Notes under the pieces: model-generated
What the model was told of the DNA's origin: nothing
What the model saw: only the letters and a program-made list of their open reading frames with translations
Database searches by the model: none
Assembly: GCF_030323025.1 (NCBI RefSeq)
Contig: NZ_CP097329.1
Span: 961,001 to 1,025,000 of the forward strand
Length of the DNA: 64,000 bases
Direction of reading: 5' to 3'
Source of the DNA: Pseudanabaena mucicola str. Chao 1806
Lineage (GTDB): Bacteria; Cyanobacteriota; Cyanobacteriia; Pseudanabaenales; Pseudanabaenaceae
Part shown: positions 1 to 8,788 of the stretch, one piece after another
How positions within the stretch are numbered: the stretch's first letter is position 1
Layout of the letters: each line of letters begins with the position of its first letter
Position numbers and translations under genes: made by a program

Positions 1-568
1 AGGCAAAGTACAGGGACTTGTTAATCACCCTGCCATTGTCTCGCACTTTGATGACTAGACAGTCCAGAAATACAATCGGATAAACCGCATCAAGGGGACG
101 GTTTTGCCATTGTTTCACCTCATCGATCACTTCATCAGTGACATTGGAAATCAGGGTCGGTGATACCTCGACACCATACATTTCTTGCAACTGGGACTGG
201 ATATCCCTGACACTCATCCCTCTGGCATATAGGGCAATGATCTTCTCGTCTAGTCCTGACAAGCGGCTTTGCCCTTTCTTTACCATCTGTGGTTCAAACT
301 CGCCTTGGCGATCGCGTGGTATTGCAATTTCGGCTATGCCAAAGTCGCCTTGGACTTTTTTCTGGCTATAGCCGTTACGACTGTTGCTTTGTCCTTCTGG
401 TCTGGATTCGTGCTTCTTGTACCCTAGATGCGTTGATAATTCTGCTTCTAATGCTCGTTCCACCAGTGCGGTGGTTAGTTGTTTCAGGATTCCTCCTTCT
501 CCGAATAGGTCGGGTGGTGTTTTACATTCTTGCAGCAATTCGTCTAGCAATTCTTTGCGGATATTCAT
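1..568 (-). CDS. IS256-family transposase, N-terminal part (runs off the window)
   Basis: Reading the minus strand from the ATG at 568 gives an uninterrupted frame of about 189 codons to the window edge. The product starts [14 protein letters not shown] and continues with [17 protein letters not shown], then [17 protein letters not shown], then [19 protein letters not shown], and ends near the first catalytic Asp in a stretch [11 protein letters not shown]. These are hallmark segments of IS256-type (mutator-like) DDE transposases. The C-terminal half, with the remaining catalytic residues, lies outside the window. The gene sits about 95 bases inside the element end that is embedded in an IS1-like gene. 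Family assignment is firm; whether the full gene is intact cannot be seen. Confidence 0.9.
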   Translation of the reverse strand, partial: MNIRKELLDELLQECKTPPDLFGEGGILKQLTTALVERALEAELSTHLGYKKHESRPEGQSNSRNGYSQKKVQGDFGIAEIAIPRDRQGEFEPQMVKKGQSRLSGLDEKIIALYARGMSVRDIQSQLQEMYGVEVSPTLISNVTDEVIDEVKQWQNRPLDAVYPIVFLDCLVIKVRDNGRVINKSLYFA

Positions 569-665
569 CGGTTTTATTGTTGGTAATTGTGTGTCTTGAT
601 CATCTCTCTATATATATCCCAGACTTTACACACTTTAATTTACACTCTCCCAAAGTGGGATGCTC
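1..665 (-). mobile_element. IS256-family insertion sequence, one end only
   Basis: The element carries the transposase above. Its visible terminus lies at about 635-665, where minus-strand reading gives GAGAGTGTAAATTAAAGTG followed by a leader to the ATG at 568. The exact end is uncertain by about 15 bases because a small palindrome (TCCCACTTTGGGA) sits at the junction. The opposite end and the target duplication are outside the window, so the boundary is inferred from where IS1-like protein similarity stops (about 669). Confidence 0.7.
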
Positions 666-668
666 CCG

Positions 669-1034
669 GGGAAGGTTCTCGCCTACGCGAGTGTAAACCT
701 CATCTCCCTCTATTGTTATATCCCCTCCTGCTGGCGCATCTGGACTCCATTGCTGTGATTGGGCTGCCACTTTTTGCTCCCATCTCATGATACTTGTATG
801 AGATTTTTCTAGTACTCTCCCACTCGCTCTAATTCCCATCCCCTCACTCCTCATTTTCAGTCCAAACGAAACTATGCTTGCTGGCTTTCTCAGCCTTGAC
901 ATTGGCGTTCCTGTACGTTCACTAAATCTCTTGCCGCATCCTTTACACAAATAGTTCTGGATAGCTTTGCCATCTTGGTGGTGATGTTTGCCATTTTTGA
1001 TGATCTTTTCGCTTTGGCAGTGCGGGCATTTCAT
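669..1034 (-). pseudogene. IS1-like transposase gene, interrupted by the IS256 element
   Basis: The ATG at 1034 opens a frame starting MKCPHCQSEKIIKNGK, with the paired Cys motifs CPHC and CKGC of the N-terminal zinc ribbon typical of IS1-type (InsA/InsB) transposases. A helix-turn-helix-like middle follows. The recognisable part ends at GDEVYTRVGENLP (about 669-720). After that the frame only reads IS256 terminal sequence and stops at 600. The catalytic C-terminus is therefore missing at this locus and may lie beyond the left edge, on the other side of the IS256 element. The first DDE aspartate lies in the GDEVYT region. A non-functional remnant is the simplest reading. Confidence 0.8.
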
Positions 1035-1123
1035 TGCTTTTTCCTTGTCTTTTCCTCTATTTTCTCACATCACTAATTTACTGACCAGTGCCCGCCGCGC
1101 AAATAGCGTTATCGAACTCATGT

Positions 1124-1158
1124 AAAAAAAGACCCACGTTAAGCGTGGGTCTTTTTTT
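1124..1158 (-). terminator. Rho-independent terminator, probably bidirectional
   Basis: A perfect 8-bp stem GACCCACG / CGTGGGTC with a 5-base loop is flanked by seven A on the left and seven T on the right. It overlaps the stop of the CHAT gene (minus strand) and would end that transcript. The symmetry means it could also stop plus-strand transcription. Confidence 0.9.
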
Positions 1159-2554
1159 AGAGCCAATTACCCACCAAAACAAAGGAAGCCCAAAAGTACG
1201 GATGTTTGAGGTTTATATTACCTGTAACCTGACTAAGAGGAATTGCAGGTAGATTACCAACTCCCTTGATTTGTCCAGATTCAACTCGCACTTTGCCTTC
1301 TAACAAATCTAATTGCGCTTGCTGAATTGCGATCGCCTTACTCTTAGAAGTTGGGTAATAACTGTAAAAAGACAACATCAAGGGCGTAGTGCCTGCATCA
1401 CTAACTGTCCATAATGAGGCAAGTACACTCTTAGATTTATACACAAGAGCCACTCCACTCAACCCCAAGTTTTTCCCCACTGCGGTCTCACAGGCACTCA
1501 AAGTCAACATTTCAATTGGCTCTTCTCCCAATCTAATTGAGCGAAGATCGTTAAGCGAAAGCCGCTCATTCCAAAATTGAATAAAAGCACCATCAATGTT
1601 ATCGCTCAAAAATTGTGCATGAGTCGCTAAATGGACAATTCCATAGTTGTTTTTACTTTGCTGCTTCTTGAGATTGTCAATTGTAAAGTCTTGGTTGAGA
1701 AACAGATTACCTTGCAAAATCCTAGCGGCGATTACCTTAGTTTCAACTTCCACATTCGGTAAAGCCGTAAACCCTTGCTGTGCTTGAGTTAATCCCATAA
1801 CCAGTATGCTCGAACGGCGGCGATCACGTAACTGTAAATTAACCAAACCCATTGATGGGATGGTTGCTGTGGCATATTTCTGAACTACGAATTTATTACC
1901 ATCATGCAAAGCACTAATTGGAATCGACCTTAAAGAGCCATCCATCACAAAAATTAGAGTTTTGATGCCCTCTGACTGTAAATCTTCATCTATTGGTCGG
2001 ATGATCCAGTTATAGAGTTTCTGGGATAGAGGCAAGTAATCATCATTACTAGAATCGCGCAAAGAATTTAGAAATTCTTGTACTGTTTCAGTTACTTCAG
2101 AACTTTGTACATTAGGAACAACTTTACGGATTTCTTTCCCTGACGACGGCACGATTAAAATCTCTATACGGTCAGGAAAGACATTTGGATAAACCAAAGC
2201 AGTGGCACTATCTGTAACCTGTGCTGACTTTTGTATTGCATCTTGAACAAATGCAAAAGTGACTGGCGAAGGTGGCGAACACTTTGCATAGGCACAGACA
2301 TCTTTGGTTATTTTGTCATCTAGATCGCCGATGCTAGATCGAGTAGGAGTAGAAGGAATACATATTGTGTTGGTTAAGCGATCACAAAGTACTCCAAGTG
2401 GGCTAGACGGGAAAACAATCGGCGGTCCTGGGGGAGTAGGAGTATCACTACTGCTAGAAGGAAGAGCCGCCTGTCCTAAGGAGGGCGAAATACTACAAAT
2501 CACGCCAATTACAACAGCACACCCAGTTTTCCAAATTAACGAACGTATTTTCAT
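1157..2554 (-). CDS. Exported CHAT-domain (caspase-like) protein
   Basis: The 465-residue product begins with a signal peptide (basic MKIRSLIWK, then a hydrophobic run, with likely cleavage near GQAALP). A Ser/Pro-rich linker follows to about residue 60. The C-terminal half is a CHAT domain, a caspase-fold peptidase family. The dyad can be placed as His312 in LATHAQF and Cys355 in LSACETAVG, and the family block LASLWTVSD follows. CHAT proteins usually carry TPR repeats; none is obvious here. The gene lies 47 bp behind the SLH porin on the same strand, so the two may be co-transcribed, ending at the hairpin at 1124. An extracytoplasmic protease is inferred; substrate unknown. Confidence 0.85.
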   Translation of the reverse strand: MKIRSLIWKTGCAVVIGVICSISPSLGQAALPSSSSDTPTPPGPPIVFPSSPLGVLCDRLTNTICIPSTPTRSSIGDLDDKITKDVCAYAKCSPPSPVTFAFVQDAIQKSAQVTDSATALVYPNVFPDRIEILIVPSSGKEIRKVVPNVQSSEVTETVQEFLNSLRDSSNDDYLPLSQKLYNWIIRPIDEDLQSEGIKTLIFVMDGSLRSIPISALHDGNKFVVQKYATATIPSMGLVNLQLRDRRRSSILVMGLTQAQQGFTALPNVEVETKVIAARILQGNLFLNQDFTIDNLKKQQSKNNYGIVHLATHAQFLSDNIDGAFIQFWNERLSLNDLRSIRLGEEPIEMLTLSACETAVGKNLGLSGVALVYKSKSVLASLWTVSDAGTTPLMLSFYSYYPTSKSKAIAIQQAQLDLLEGKVRVESGQIKGVGNLPAIPLSQVTGNINLKHPYFWASFVLVGNWL

Positions 2555-2601
2555 AAACTTTGCTCTATCACTTTTTTGCTCTATTTTTTACAATCCATTT
2601 T

Positions 2602-4434
2602 TTAGAATGAGAAAGTCGTGCGAATTGTGCCAATCGTGACTGTGTCACTTGTTGAAGTCTGGGCAGGGTTAAACAAAAAGATCAGCCCAGGGGTAATGCT
2701 GATGCGATCGGTCAGCCGATGTACATAGAAAAGTTCTACATGGGTTGTGCTAGCAGGCTGTGCACCTGCTACTCTGGTATCAAATCCATTTAGAGAACTA
2801 GGGACATTGCCGATTGATAAATTACTACTCGTAATTTTGGGCGGTTGTCCAATATAGATGCCCCCCAGATTCCCTTGCTTAAACAGATCGGGAAAATTCA
2901 AATAGACCATCCAGTTCGTAGTTTCCACCGTACCCGAAGCACCAATAACCGCATTAGATTTGGTATAGCCACCCCATGTCCCTAAAGTGACATAGGGGCT
3001 GATCCGCCAGTTGAGAGTTGCCCCGATCGCATCCGTTAAAAAGCTTGAGCCAAGACCAATTACACTATCGCCAATTCCAGTATTGAGGGAGCCAGTTGTC
3101 GTGTATGAATGCAGGTAATAAAGCGCTGTATCAATCGAGTCCGTTGGCATCAGTGTGGCTTGTAACCCTGTAACATACGAACCACCCGTCAGTCCTCCCG
3201 TAGTGGGATTAGCAGGATTGCCTGCGGCATATACACCCTGCAAACTAATGCGATCGCTGATCTGCCAGTCAAACCCGATCCCCGCACTACCTGCACCAAG
3301 CCCTAAAATCGGATTGCGCTGAGCAAAGGCGGAAATTGGACCAGTTCCTGAACTTTCTACACGATTGGGACCACGAAATACAGCACTAGGAGCAACTCCA
3401 GCCGCACCAATAATAAAAGCAGCATTATTACTAACTTTAAAACGATAGGAGAGATCGGACAGAGTGATTTGATTAGCCGTCGTTCCCTCATATCCCAGTA
3501 ATGTGTAACTATCTCGCAATGGCAACCTTGAATTAAGAGCTAAATTACCCGAATTTAATCCCACAAGAAGGATACTACGATTGAAAGCATCAAATTGAGT
3601 GAGGAATGTAATTCCCAAGTTATAGCCAAAGGTGACATTTGTGCCTTGATCAGCTTCAACTACTGTCCGAATACCATCTCGCGGAAAAATATCAGCCGTA
3701 TTGCCAAAACGTCCCTGTAATCCAAAGATTGCCTGACCAAAGAGTTTGGTTGTTGTCGAAAATTGCTGTGCTTCTAGGGTGGCAGTTTTTGCTCCTAACG
3801 TATTCACCCGACCACGTAACACAGATAACTCCGTTGCAAATTCTTCTTGAAGTTTTTGGATAGTTGCCAGATCTTCTTTATTGGCTTTATCTGCTAGCCC
3901 TGTCGCAATGACTTCATTAATTCTATCTAAGCAAGCATTTAAACCCGCCGCAAATTCATAACGAGAAATAGCTTGTTGCCCACGAAATTTATAATCTGGA
4001 TAACCCGCAATACATCCATAACGTTCAACCAAAGATTGCAAAGCCGTAAATGCCCAGTCAGTCGATCGCACATCACTCAATTGCGAAACCGATGTCACTG
4101 ATTGCGAGATATTTGTATCAACATTTTCATTTGGAGAAGCAACAATATTTGAAGAATCTTGGAGATTTACCAAAGAATTTTGAAGATTTCCTTTTCTTTC
4201 AATCTGAGATTTTGAGACATCCTTTTGATTGCTAATTTGATTGCTAATTTGATTGCTAATTTGATTGCTAATTTGATTACTAATTTGATTGTTGTTCAGC
4301 TTTGATTTAGTCTGAGCGATCGCACTTGTATCCAATCCTCCTATTACAGCCAAAGTCAAAAGCAGCAAAAACTGCCAAGAAGATGCGAATAGTCGCAACA
4401 ATATTTGTCTATCTACATAAACTCTATAAGTCAT
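2602..4434 (-). CDS. SLH-domain outer-membrane porin (cyanobacterial iron-uptake/OprB-type)
   Basis: The frame is open from 4470, but the Met at 4434 (MTYRVYVDRQILLR) gives a better signal peptide ending near AIAQT, so I prefer that start (610 residues). Order: signal peptide; a low-complexity run of ISNQ repeats; an SLH domain (VSQLSDVRSTDWAFTALQ to GLNACLDRINEV); a coiled-coil stretch rich in Leu and Glu (LATIQKLQEEFATEL); then a beta-rich barrel ending in TIRTTFSF with a terminal aromatic residue, as in outer-membrane proteins. This is the architecture of cyanobacterial SLH/OprB porins, in which SLH anchors to peptidoglycan. It is followed by the CHAT gene 47 bp downstream. Transport specificity cannot be read from sequence. 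Confidence 0.88.
   Translation of the reverse strand: MTYRVYVDRQILLRLFASSWQFLLLLTLAVIGGLDTSAIAQTKSKLNNNQISNQISNQISNQISNQISNQKDVSKSQIERKGNLQNSLVNLQDSSNIVASPNENVDTNISQSVTSVSQLSDVRSTDWAFTALQSLVERYGCIAGYPDYKFRGQQAISRYEFAAGLNACLDRINEVIATGLADKANKEDLATIQKLQEEFATELSVLRGRVNTLGAKTATLEAQQFSTTTKLFGQAIFGLQGRFGNTADIFPRDGIRTVVEADQGTNVTFGYNLGITFLTQFDAFNRSILLVGLNSGNLALNSRLPLRDSYTLLGYEGTTANQITLSDLSYRFKVSNNAAFIIGAAGVAPSAVFRGPNRVESSGTGPISAFAQRNPILGLGAGSAGIGFDWQISDRISLQGVYAAGNPANPTTGGLTGGSYVTGLQATLMPTDSIDTALYYLHSYTTTGSLNTGIGDSVIGLGSSFLTDAIGATLNWRISPYVTLGTWGGYTKSNAVIGASGTVETTNWMVYLNFPDLFKQGNLGGIYIGQPPKITSSNLSIGNVPSSLNGFDTRVAGAQPASTTHVELFYVHRLTDRISITPGLIFLFNPAQTSTSDTVTIGTIRTTFSF
4225..4284 (-). repeat. Coding tandem repeat, 12 bp x 5, giving ISNQ units
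   Basis: On the plus strand the unit TTGATTGCTAAT is repeated four times exactly and once with one change, followed by a degenerate unit. On the coding strand it gives five consecutive Ile-Ser-Asn-Gln units just after the porin signal peptide. Copy number changes keep the frame because the unit is 12 bp. Confidence 0.95.
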
Positions 4435-4470
4435 ATGAGCCGACTCCACAAACTCACAATAATCTAGCAA

Positions 4471-4632
4471 AGTATAATAATAAGAATGATCTCTATAGGT
4501 TTGAAGCTATGTTTGTTATCCTCTTAGTATCCTGCTTGTTTGAAAATAAAATATTTGCACATACTGTACATTAAGAATACAAAAAAAGAATCAGTAAAAT
4601 CAATTAAGAAATCTATCATTTGTATTCTAATT
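4471..4632. other. Divergent intergenic segment, AT-rich
   Basis: This AT-rich stretch lies between the porin (minus) and the kinase (plus) and must hold the porin promoter. No clear operator, RNA or gene was recognised. Its right side joins the inverted-repeat element at 4633. Confidence 0.5.
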
Positions 4633-4762
4633 CTAAGTACAGGACAAAAATTTAAAAATAGAACGCCAAAACACCCTGAAACCGTTACTAGGCAAAGCTC
4701 TTGGACTTATTAAGTCAAATCCTTGCTGGGAGCGCGTTTCAAGTTTTTTGTCCTGTACTTAG
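4633..4762. mobile_element. MITE-like 130-bp element with 18-bp perfect terminal inverted repeats
   Basis: The left end CTAAGTACAGGACAAAAA (4633-4650) is exactly repeated in inverse orientation at 4745-4762. The 94 bases between hold no ORF. No target duplication is obvious. The structure fits a non-autonomous miniature element or the fused ends of a deleted IS. It lies directly upstream of the kinase gene. Confidence 0.75.
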
Positions 4763-4855
4763 GCATAGCGTACAAAACACCAATTTGAATTTTAGGTATA
4801 CTTATGCCTAACTATTTAGAAGGTAAGATGTTTTTGCCACTAACAAAGTTTTATT

Positions 4856-5935
4856 ATGCGACTTTGCATCAATCCCAATTGCAATAACCAAAATCAAGAC
4901 ATTGTAGAGCTTTGTCAACAATGTGGCTCAGAGTTACTGATCGATCAAACCTATACTGTAAAGCGGTTACTGAGTGACAAAAGCGGCTTTGGCACAATTT
5001 ATGAAGTAGAAGATCCCAAACAACATCCTAAGGTACTCAAAATCCTTAAACCTGAGTTTAATGATCAACCAAAAACGATCTCACTCTTTGAACAAGAAGC
5101 TTTTTTGTTAGGGAGAATTGAATCCAAGGGATTACCCAAAATTGACGCTTATATCCATCATTACTTACCTGATCAAAAAATTCTTTATGGTATTGTCATG
5201 GAAAAAATTGAAGGTAGTAACCTGTATGAATGGATACGCAACCACAAGCCACTCTCTGAAAGAATGGCAATTGGTTGGATGCGGCAAGTTGTGCGCGTAT
5301 TGCAAATCGTACATCAAAATGGCTACTTCCATCGGGATATCAAACCTTCAAATATCATGCTCAGACCATCAGGTCAACTTGCTCTAATCGACTTTGGTAC
5401 AGCAAGGGAAGCAACTTTTACCTATTTAGCAAAGATCGGTGGTGTTGGAGGTGTGACCCAAATCTCTTCTGCGGGTTACACAGCGTCAGAACAGGAACGA
5501 GGCTTTGCGATTCCCCAATCTGATTTCTATTCATTAGGGATGACATTTATCCATTTAGTAACAGGTACTTATCCCCTTGATATGCATGATCCCATGACAG
5601 ATATTTATCATTGGCGCAAATTGGCTCCTCAAATTTCCGATGATTTTGCACAACTACTAGAACGACTGATCGCCAAAAGACCCGTTGACCGTCCGCCCGA
5701 CTGCAATGCAATTTTACATAGTCTTGATGAAATTGATCGCCATGCCAAAGAACTACAAATTGAGCAGCAACTCCAATCAAAAAAACAGATTCAGCAAGCA
5801 GAGAAGAATCGCCAACGCATTTGGATCGGCTTAGCAATCACCTTAATCGGATTGGCTGGTTATGGGATCGCTATTTCTAAGCGAATTATTCCTTCCCCAA
5901 TTCCATTATCTCCATCCATCGTGCAGCCTAAATAA
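4856..5935 (+). CDS. Ser/Thr protein kinase with N-terminal four-Cys ribbon and C-terminal membrane anchor
   Basis: The 359-residue product starts with a small zinc-ribbon-like motif (CINPNCNN ... CQQCG, residues 4-24). A Hanks-type kinase domain follows: glycine loop SGFGTIYEV near residue 43, VAIK-like lysine in KVLKIL, catalytic loop HRDIKPSN with His159 and Asp161, and DFG at 179-181. An activation segment with GYTASEQ follows. A coiled stretch (about 295-320) precedes one transmembrane helix (WIGLAITLIGLAGYGIAI) near the C-terminus, so the kinase would be membrane-tethered and cytoplasmic. This layout is common in cyanobacterial PknB-like kinases. No strong ribosome-binding site is seen before the ATG. 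Confidence 0.9.
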   Translation: MRLCINPNCNNQNQDIVELCQQCGSELLIDQTYTVKRLLSDKSGFGTIYEVEDPKQHPKVLKILKPEFNDQPKTISLFEQEAFLLGRIESKGLPKIDAYIHHYLPDQKILYGIVMEKIEGSNLYEWIRNHKPLSERMAIGWMRQVVRVLQIVHQNGYFHRDIKPSNIMLRPSGQLALIDFGTAREATFTYLAKIGGVGGVTQISSAGYTASEQERGFAIPQSDFYSLGMTFIHLVTGTYPLDMHDPMTDIYHWRKLAPQISDDFAQLLERLIAKRPVDRPPDCNAILHSLDEIDRHAKELQIEQQLQSKKQIQQAEKNRQRIWIGLAITLIGLAGYGIAISKRIIPSPIPLSPSIVQPK

Positions 5936-5990
5936 ATTTTCAGAAGTTTCGATAAGTAAAAATAGTTACTATTAAATACTATTAAACATT

Positions 5991-6983
5991 ATGCAGATTA
6001 AAAGATTATTCGCGATCGCAATTTTTTTACTGACCCTGACCAGTTTTATCCTCCTATCAGAACCAGCAAAAACAAAAGTAGTCGCCGATGCTAAGTTTAC
6101 AGAAAACCGTTCACAAGAGACTTCAGTTAAGCTATCAAAATCCACAAAGTCCCAAAAAGTCAGCCAAAATTTTTCATCTTTTAACCTGTCTCCAGCAATC
6201 AACCAATTTGCACCAGTCCAAGGCTGCGATATTCAACCGCCTGCGAATCCTCCCAAGCCTTCATTACCTGCATCTCTCACTACCACTCCCATTACCCTAG
6301 AGCGATTTCGCAAAGGTCAAGCAAGTCCTACATCTACTCAAAAGGCTCTTACCTATAACCCAAGGGAAATCATTGCTTTGGCGGCAGCCTCTAACTATGG
6401 CGATCGCTACCTCAATGATCTATCAGGTAAACCCGCGAATAATTCACCCATTATCGTTCTCCATGAGACTGTTGGCTCTGCTAACAGTGTGATTAGTTTT
6501 TTTCAAGAATTCCATTATGACGAGGATAATCAAGCGAGTTATCACACCCTAATCACCCTTGATGGAACAATTATTTATTTTGTACCACCAGATAAGCGAG
6601 CTTTTGGGGCAGGAAATTCCGTATTTGTCAGTTCGATTGGAAAAGAAGCAGTTCAGACCAATCCCCATTATCCACGCTCTGTCAATAACTTTGCTTATCA
6701 CATTTCACTAGAGACTCCTGAGGACGGAATGCACAATGGTTATACCCATAGTGGTTATACAGATGCTCAATATCAGTCTCTAGCATGGCTAGTTGCCAAA
6801 ACTAATGTCCCTTTAGAACGCATTACTACTCATAAAATCGTTGATTTATCTGGCTCTCGTATCGATCCCCGCAGCTTTGACCTTAATGTGTTTAAAAAGA
6901 TCCTCAGCACCTATCCTAGAACCAATGAAATTGAGATTGGATGTACGCTGCCTGCTACAGATAAAAAGAAAGCAAAACAGTAA
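5991..6983 (+). CDS. N-acetylmuramoyl-L-alanine amidase (Amidase_2/PGRP fold), exported
   Basis: The 330-residue product has a signal peptide (KRLFAIAIFLLTLTSFILL) and a low-complexity linker. From about residue 150 an Amidase_2 domain follows. Zinc-ligand candidates are His158 in VLHETVG and His281 in TTHKIVD; other family landmarks are SYHTLITLDGTI and SLETPEDG. The domain cleaves the amide between muramic acid and the stem peptide in peptidoglycan, here probably in the periplasm. It starts 55 bp after the kinase stop on the same strand, so co-transcription is possible. The substrate is inferred from the family. Confidence 0.88.
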   Translation: MQIKRLFAIAIFLLTLTSFILLSEPAKTKVVADAKFTENRSQETSVKLSKSTKSQKVSQNFSSFNLSPAINQFAPVQGCDIQPPANPPKPSLPASLTTTPITLERFRKGQASPTSTQKALTYNPREIIALAAASNYGDRYLNDLSGKPANNSPIIVLHETVGSANSVISFFQEFHYDEDNQASYHTLITLDGTIIYFVPPDKRAFGAGNSVFVSSIGKEAVQTNPHYPRSVNNFAYHISLETPEDGMHNGYTHSGYTDAQYQSLAWLVAKTNVPLERITTHKIVDLSGSRIDPRSFDLNVFKKILSTYPRTNEIEIGCTLPATDKKKAKQ

Positions 6984-7020
6984 AGGTAGGAGATATGTCT
7001 CCTAGTTTTTATGCGGAATA

Positions 7021-7200
7021 TGACTTACGCAAAACGAACGAATTTAGCTAGTGCTGCAAAGTGATTTTTTAGTAATTGTGTTGCGGGCGCTTCGCGCCCG
7101 CAACACAATTACATTGCATGACTACCTGAATTTATTTGTTTTGATGTACGTGTGGAGAGGGTTTTGCCCGCACCACGTCTACTCAATCCGTAAGTCCTAC
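7021..7200. repeat. Compound palindromic repeat (GACTTACGCAAA family)
   Basis: This is a copy of the repeat also seen at 8455, 30399 and 32035, but expanded. It starts GACTTACGCAAAACGAACG and ends CCGTAAGTCCTA. It contains a long perfect hairpin at 7073-7111 (arms TAATTGTGTTGCGGGCGC) and a second GC-rich stretch GTTTTGCCCGCACCACGTC. It fills most of the gap between the amidase and the next gene. No gene is seen in it. Confidence 0.75.
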
Positions 7201-7327
7201 TTTATTTTCACTTCATCACAGATTAAGTTTGTGCTTTGACAGATGTTTTGCGTAACTAAGGAACAAAGTAAGCTATTGATAAGTCTCTAGTTTAGATAGA
7301 ACTTTATTGACATTGCCAAAGGCATTT

Positions 7328-8014
7328 ATGAGCGCTAAACATACCCCAAAATTAGCAAAAGTATCATCACTGAGCATGGTACTCAGCTTAGTTGTAACAT
7401 CTCTCATGTCCTCCCCCAGTGATGCGTATCAAAAGTTTCAACCACAATCAGCACAGAAGGTATCTCAGCAAAAGCAAATAGCACAGGTATTTCGCTCCAC
7501 CTATAACTTACCTGTTGGTCAAGCGATCGCTACAAAAATCAATCGTCAAGATACCCTCTACATTGCTAAGGGCGAAACCGTTAACGCGAGTCTTCTAGTT
7601 GCCCAAGATATTGCCGCTAACAATGGTATTGTTTTAATTCCTTCTGGTGCTCTCATCGAAGGGCAATTTGTACCCGTAGAAGGTGGTTCTAAATTTATCG
7701 CCAAAAAATTGACGAGTCGCGGAGCTACAATCAGTCTCCAAGCAGAATCAGCATTAATTAATGATATGAAAGATCCGCGTGAGACTAATGCAGGATCAAT
7801 TTTAACTGACGCTGGCATAGGCGGAGCCGCAGGCGCTGTACTTGGGAGCGTATTGCGTGGCGGTATCCGCATTGAGGATATTCTCGGAGGTGCGGCGGCT
7901 GGAGCCGTACTTGGCAATGTGACAGCACCTCAGGTAACGGTCATTGAGCCGAATACTGCTATTAATATTGTCACTAAACAAACTCTCACCTTCGCGACCC
8001 GTGATGATTACTAA
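7328..8014 (+). CDS. Exported glycine-zipper protein of unknown function
   Basis: The frame is open from a TTG at 7307, but the ATG at 7328 (MSAKHTPKLAK) gives a normal signal peptide with core SLSMVLSLVVTSLMSS. The mature part holds a beta-rich domain (residues about 60-140, with GIVLIPSGALIEGQF). A glycine-zipper segment follows (AGIGGAAGAVLGSVL and LGGAAAGAVLGNV), then a short beta tail. Such proteins occur widely in cyanobacteria, and some are annotated as TrbI-like; I do not assert that role. A cell-envelope location is inferred. Confidence 0.75.
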   Translation: MSAKHTPKLAKVSSLSMVLSLVVTSLMSSPSDAYQKFQPQSAQKVSQQKQIAQVFRSTYNLPVGQAIATKINRQDTLYIAKGETVNASLLVAQDIAANNGIVLIPSGALIEGQFVPVEGGSKFIAKKLTSRGATISLQAESALINDMKDPRETNAGSILTDAGIGGAAGAVLGSVLRGGIRIEDILGGAAAGAVLGNVTAPQVTVIEPNTAINIVTKQTLTFATRDDY

Positions 8015-8143
8015 GGATTGATTTTCGAGTGTTAGAATTAGCAAGAATGTAGCTGTAACTGTCATTACTATACTTAAGCCAGAAAGCCGCAGTTATAATT
8101 TCAATTTTGAGATAATTCAAGATATAGAGCGTTTGTTGTAGAT

Positions 8144-8452
8144 ATGGCTATTTTTGCTGCTGTTCAAACTCCCGAAAAAGTTAAAGAAACCGTAAGGGAA
8201 GTAATACGCAAACCTTACCCCAAGTATAAGGTCATTGTATTAGACGATGATTTCAATACTTTTGAGCATGTTGCTAATTGCTTGATGAAATATATTCCCC
8301 ACATGACCGAAGAGCTAGCATGGGAATTGACCAATCAAGTGCATTATCAAGGCTTAGCGATCGTTTGGGTGGGACCGATGGAACAGGCTGAGCTTTATCA
8401 CGCCCAATTAAAACAAGCAGGGCTAACGATGGCTCCTCTTGAACCTGAATAA
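8144..8452 (+). CDS. clpS: ClpS, ATP-dependent Clp protease adaptor
   Basis: The 102-residue product matches ClpS in length and core. After a variable N-terminal arm it has YKVIVLDDDFNTFEHVANCL, then MTEELAWELTNQVHYQGLAIVW, then a final helix and PMEQAELYHAQLKQAGLTM. The Asp pair and the Asn of the DDDFNTF segment form the N-degron pocket in the family. ClpS delivers N-end-rule substrates to the ClpAP or ClpCP protease. It stands alone here, followed 3 bp later by a palindromic repeat. Confidence 0.95.
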   Translation: MAIFAAVQTPEKVKETVREVIRKPYPKYKVIVLDDDFNTFEHVANCLMKYIPHMTEELAWELTNQVHYQGLAIVWVGPMEQAELYHAQLKQAGLTMAPLEPE

Positions 8453-8454
8453 AT

Positions 8455-8547
8455 TAGGACTTACGCAAACCGAATGAATTTATTACGCATTGGGTAGATA
8501 TGTTGCGGGCGAAGCCCGCAACATATCTACCCAATGCGTAAGTCCTA
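8455..8547. repeat. Palindromic intergenic repeat (GACTTACGCAAA family)
   Basis: The copy starts TAGGACTTACGCAAACCGAA and ends GCGTAAGTCCTA. Its centre is a long perfect hairpin with loop region GCGGGCGAAGCCCGC and arms running through GGGTAGATATGTT. It lies 3 bp after clpS and may act as its terminator. Related copies are at 30399-30490 and, in the opposite orientation, at 32035-32123. Confidence 0.9.
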
Positions 8548-8555
8548 TAAATATT

Positions 8556-8592
8556 GAGGTTTTCATTTTGCCGTAGTTAAAATGAAAACCTC
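8556..8592. repeat. Short hairpin resembling the IS630-MITE end
   Basis: Arms GAGGTTTTCATTTT and AAAATGAAAACCTC enclose the 9-base loop GCCGTAGTT. The loop and arm sequence recall the hairpin at the ends of the IS630 element and its MITE (30285, 36498). It may be a decayed relative or an independent terminator. The rest of the gap to 8788 shows no gene. Confidence 0.6.
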
Positions 8593-8788
8593 GATACTTA
8601 TCCTTTTGAGGCTGAAATTTTCAAAATTGAATTTACCAGAGCTAGCCAAGCTTCTGCGTTCGGAGTAACACAATCATTTCTGAAACACTACCCTCTTTTT
8701 CTCGTTTTCTTAATTAACTTAGTCTAAACTCCAGTTAATATAGCGAAAATTGATCCTAGAAAATGTATCGAAGTATCAATCAGGTTAT

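Noticed and set aside
289-696. Plus-strand frames over the IS256/IS1 segment
   Set aside because: They are shadows of the two transposase genes on minus and have no recognisable product.
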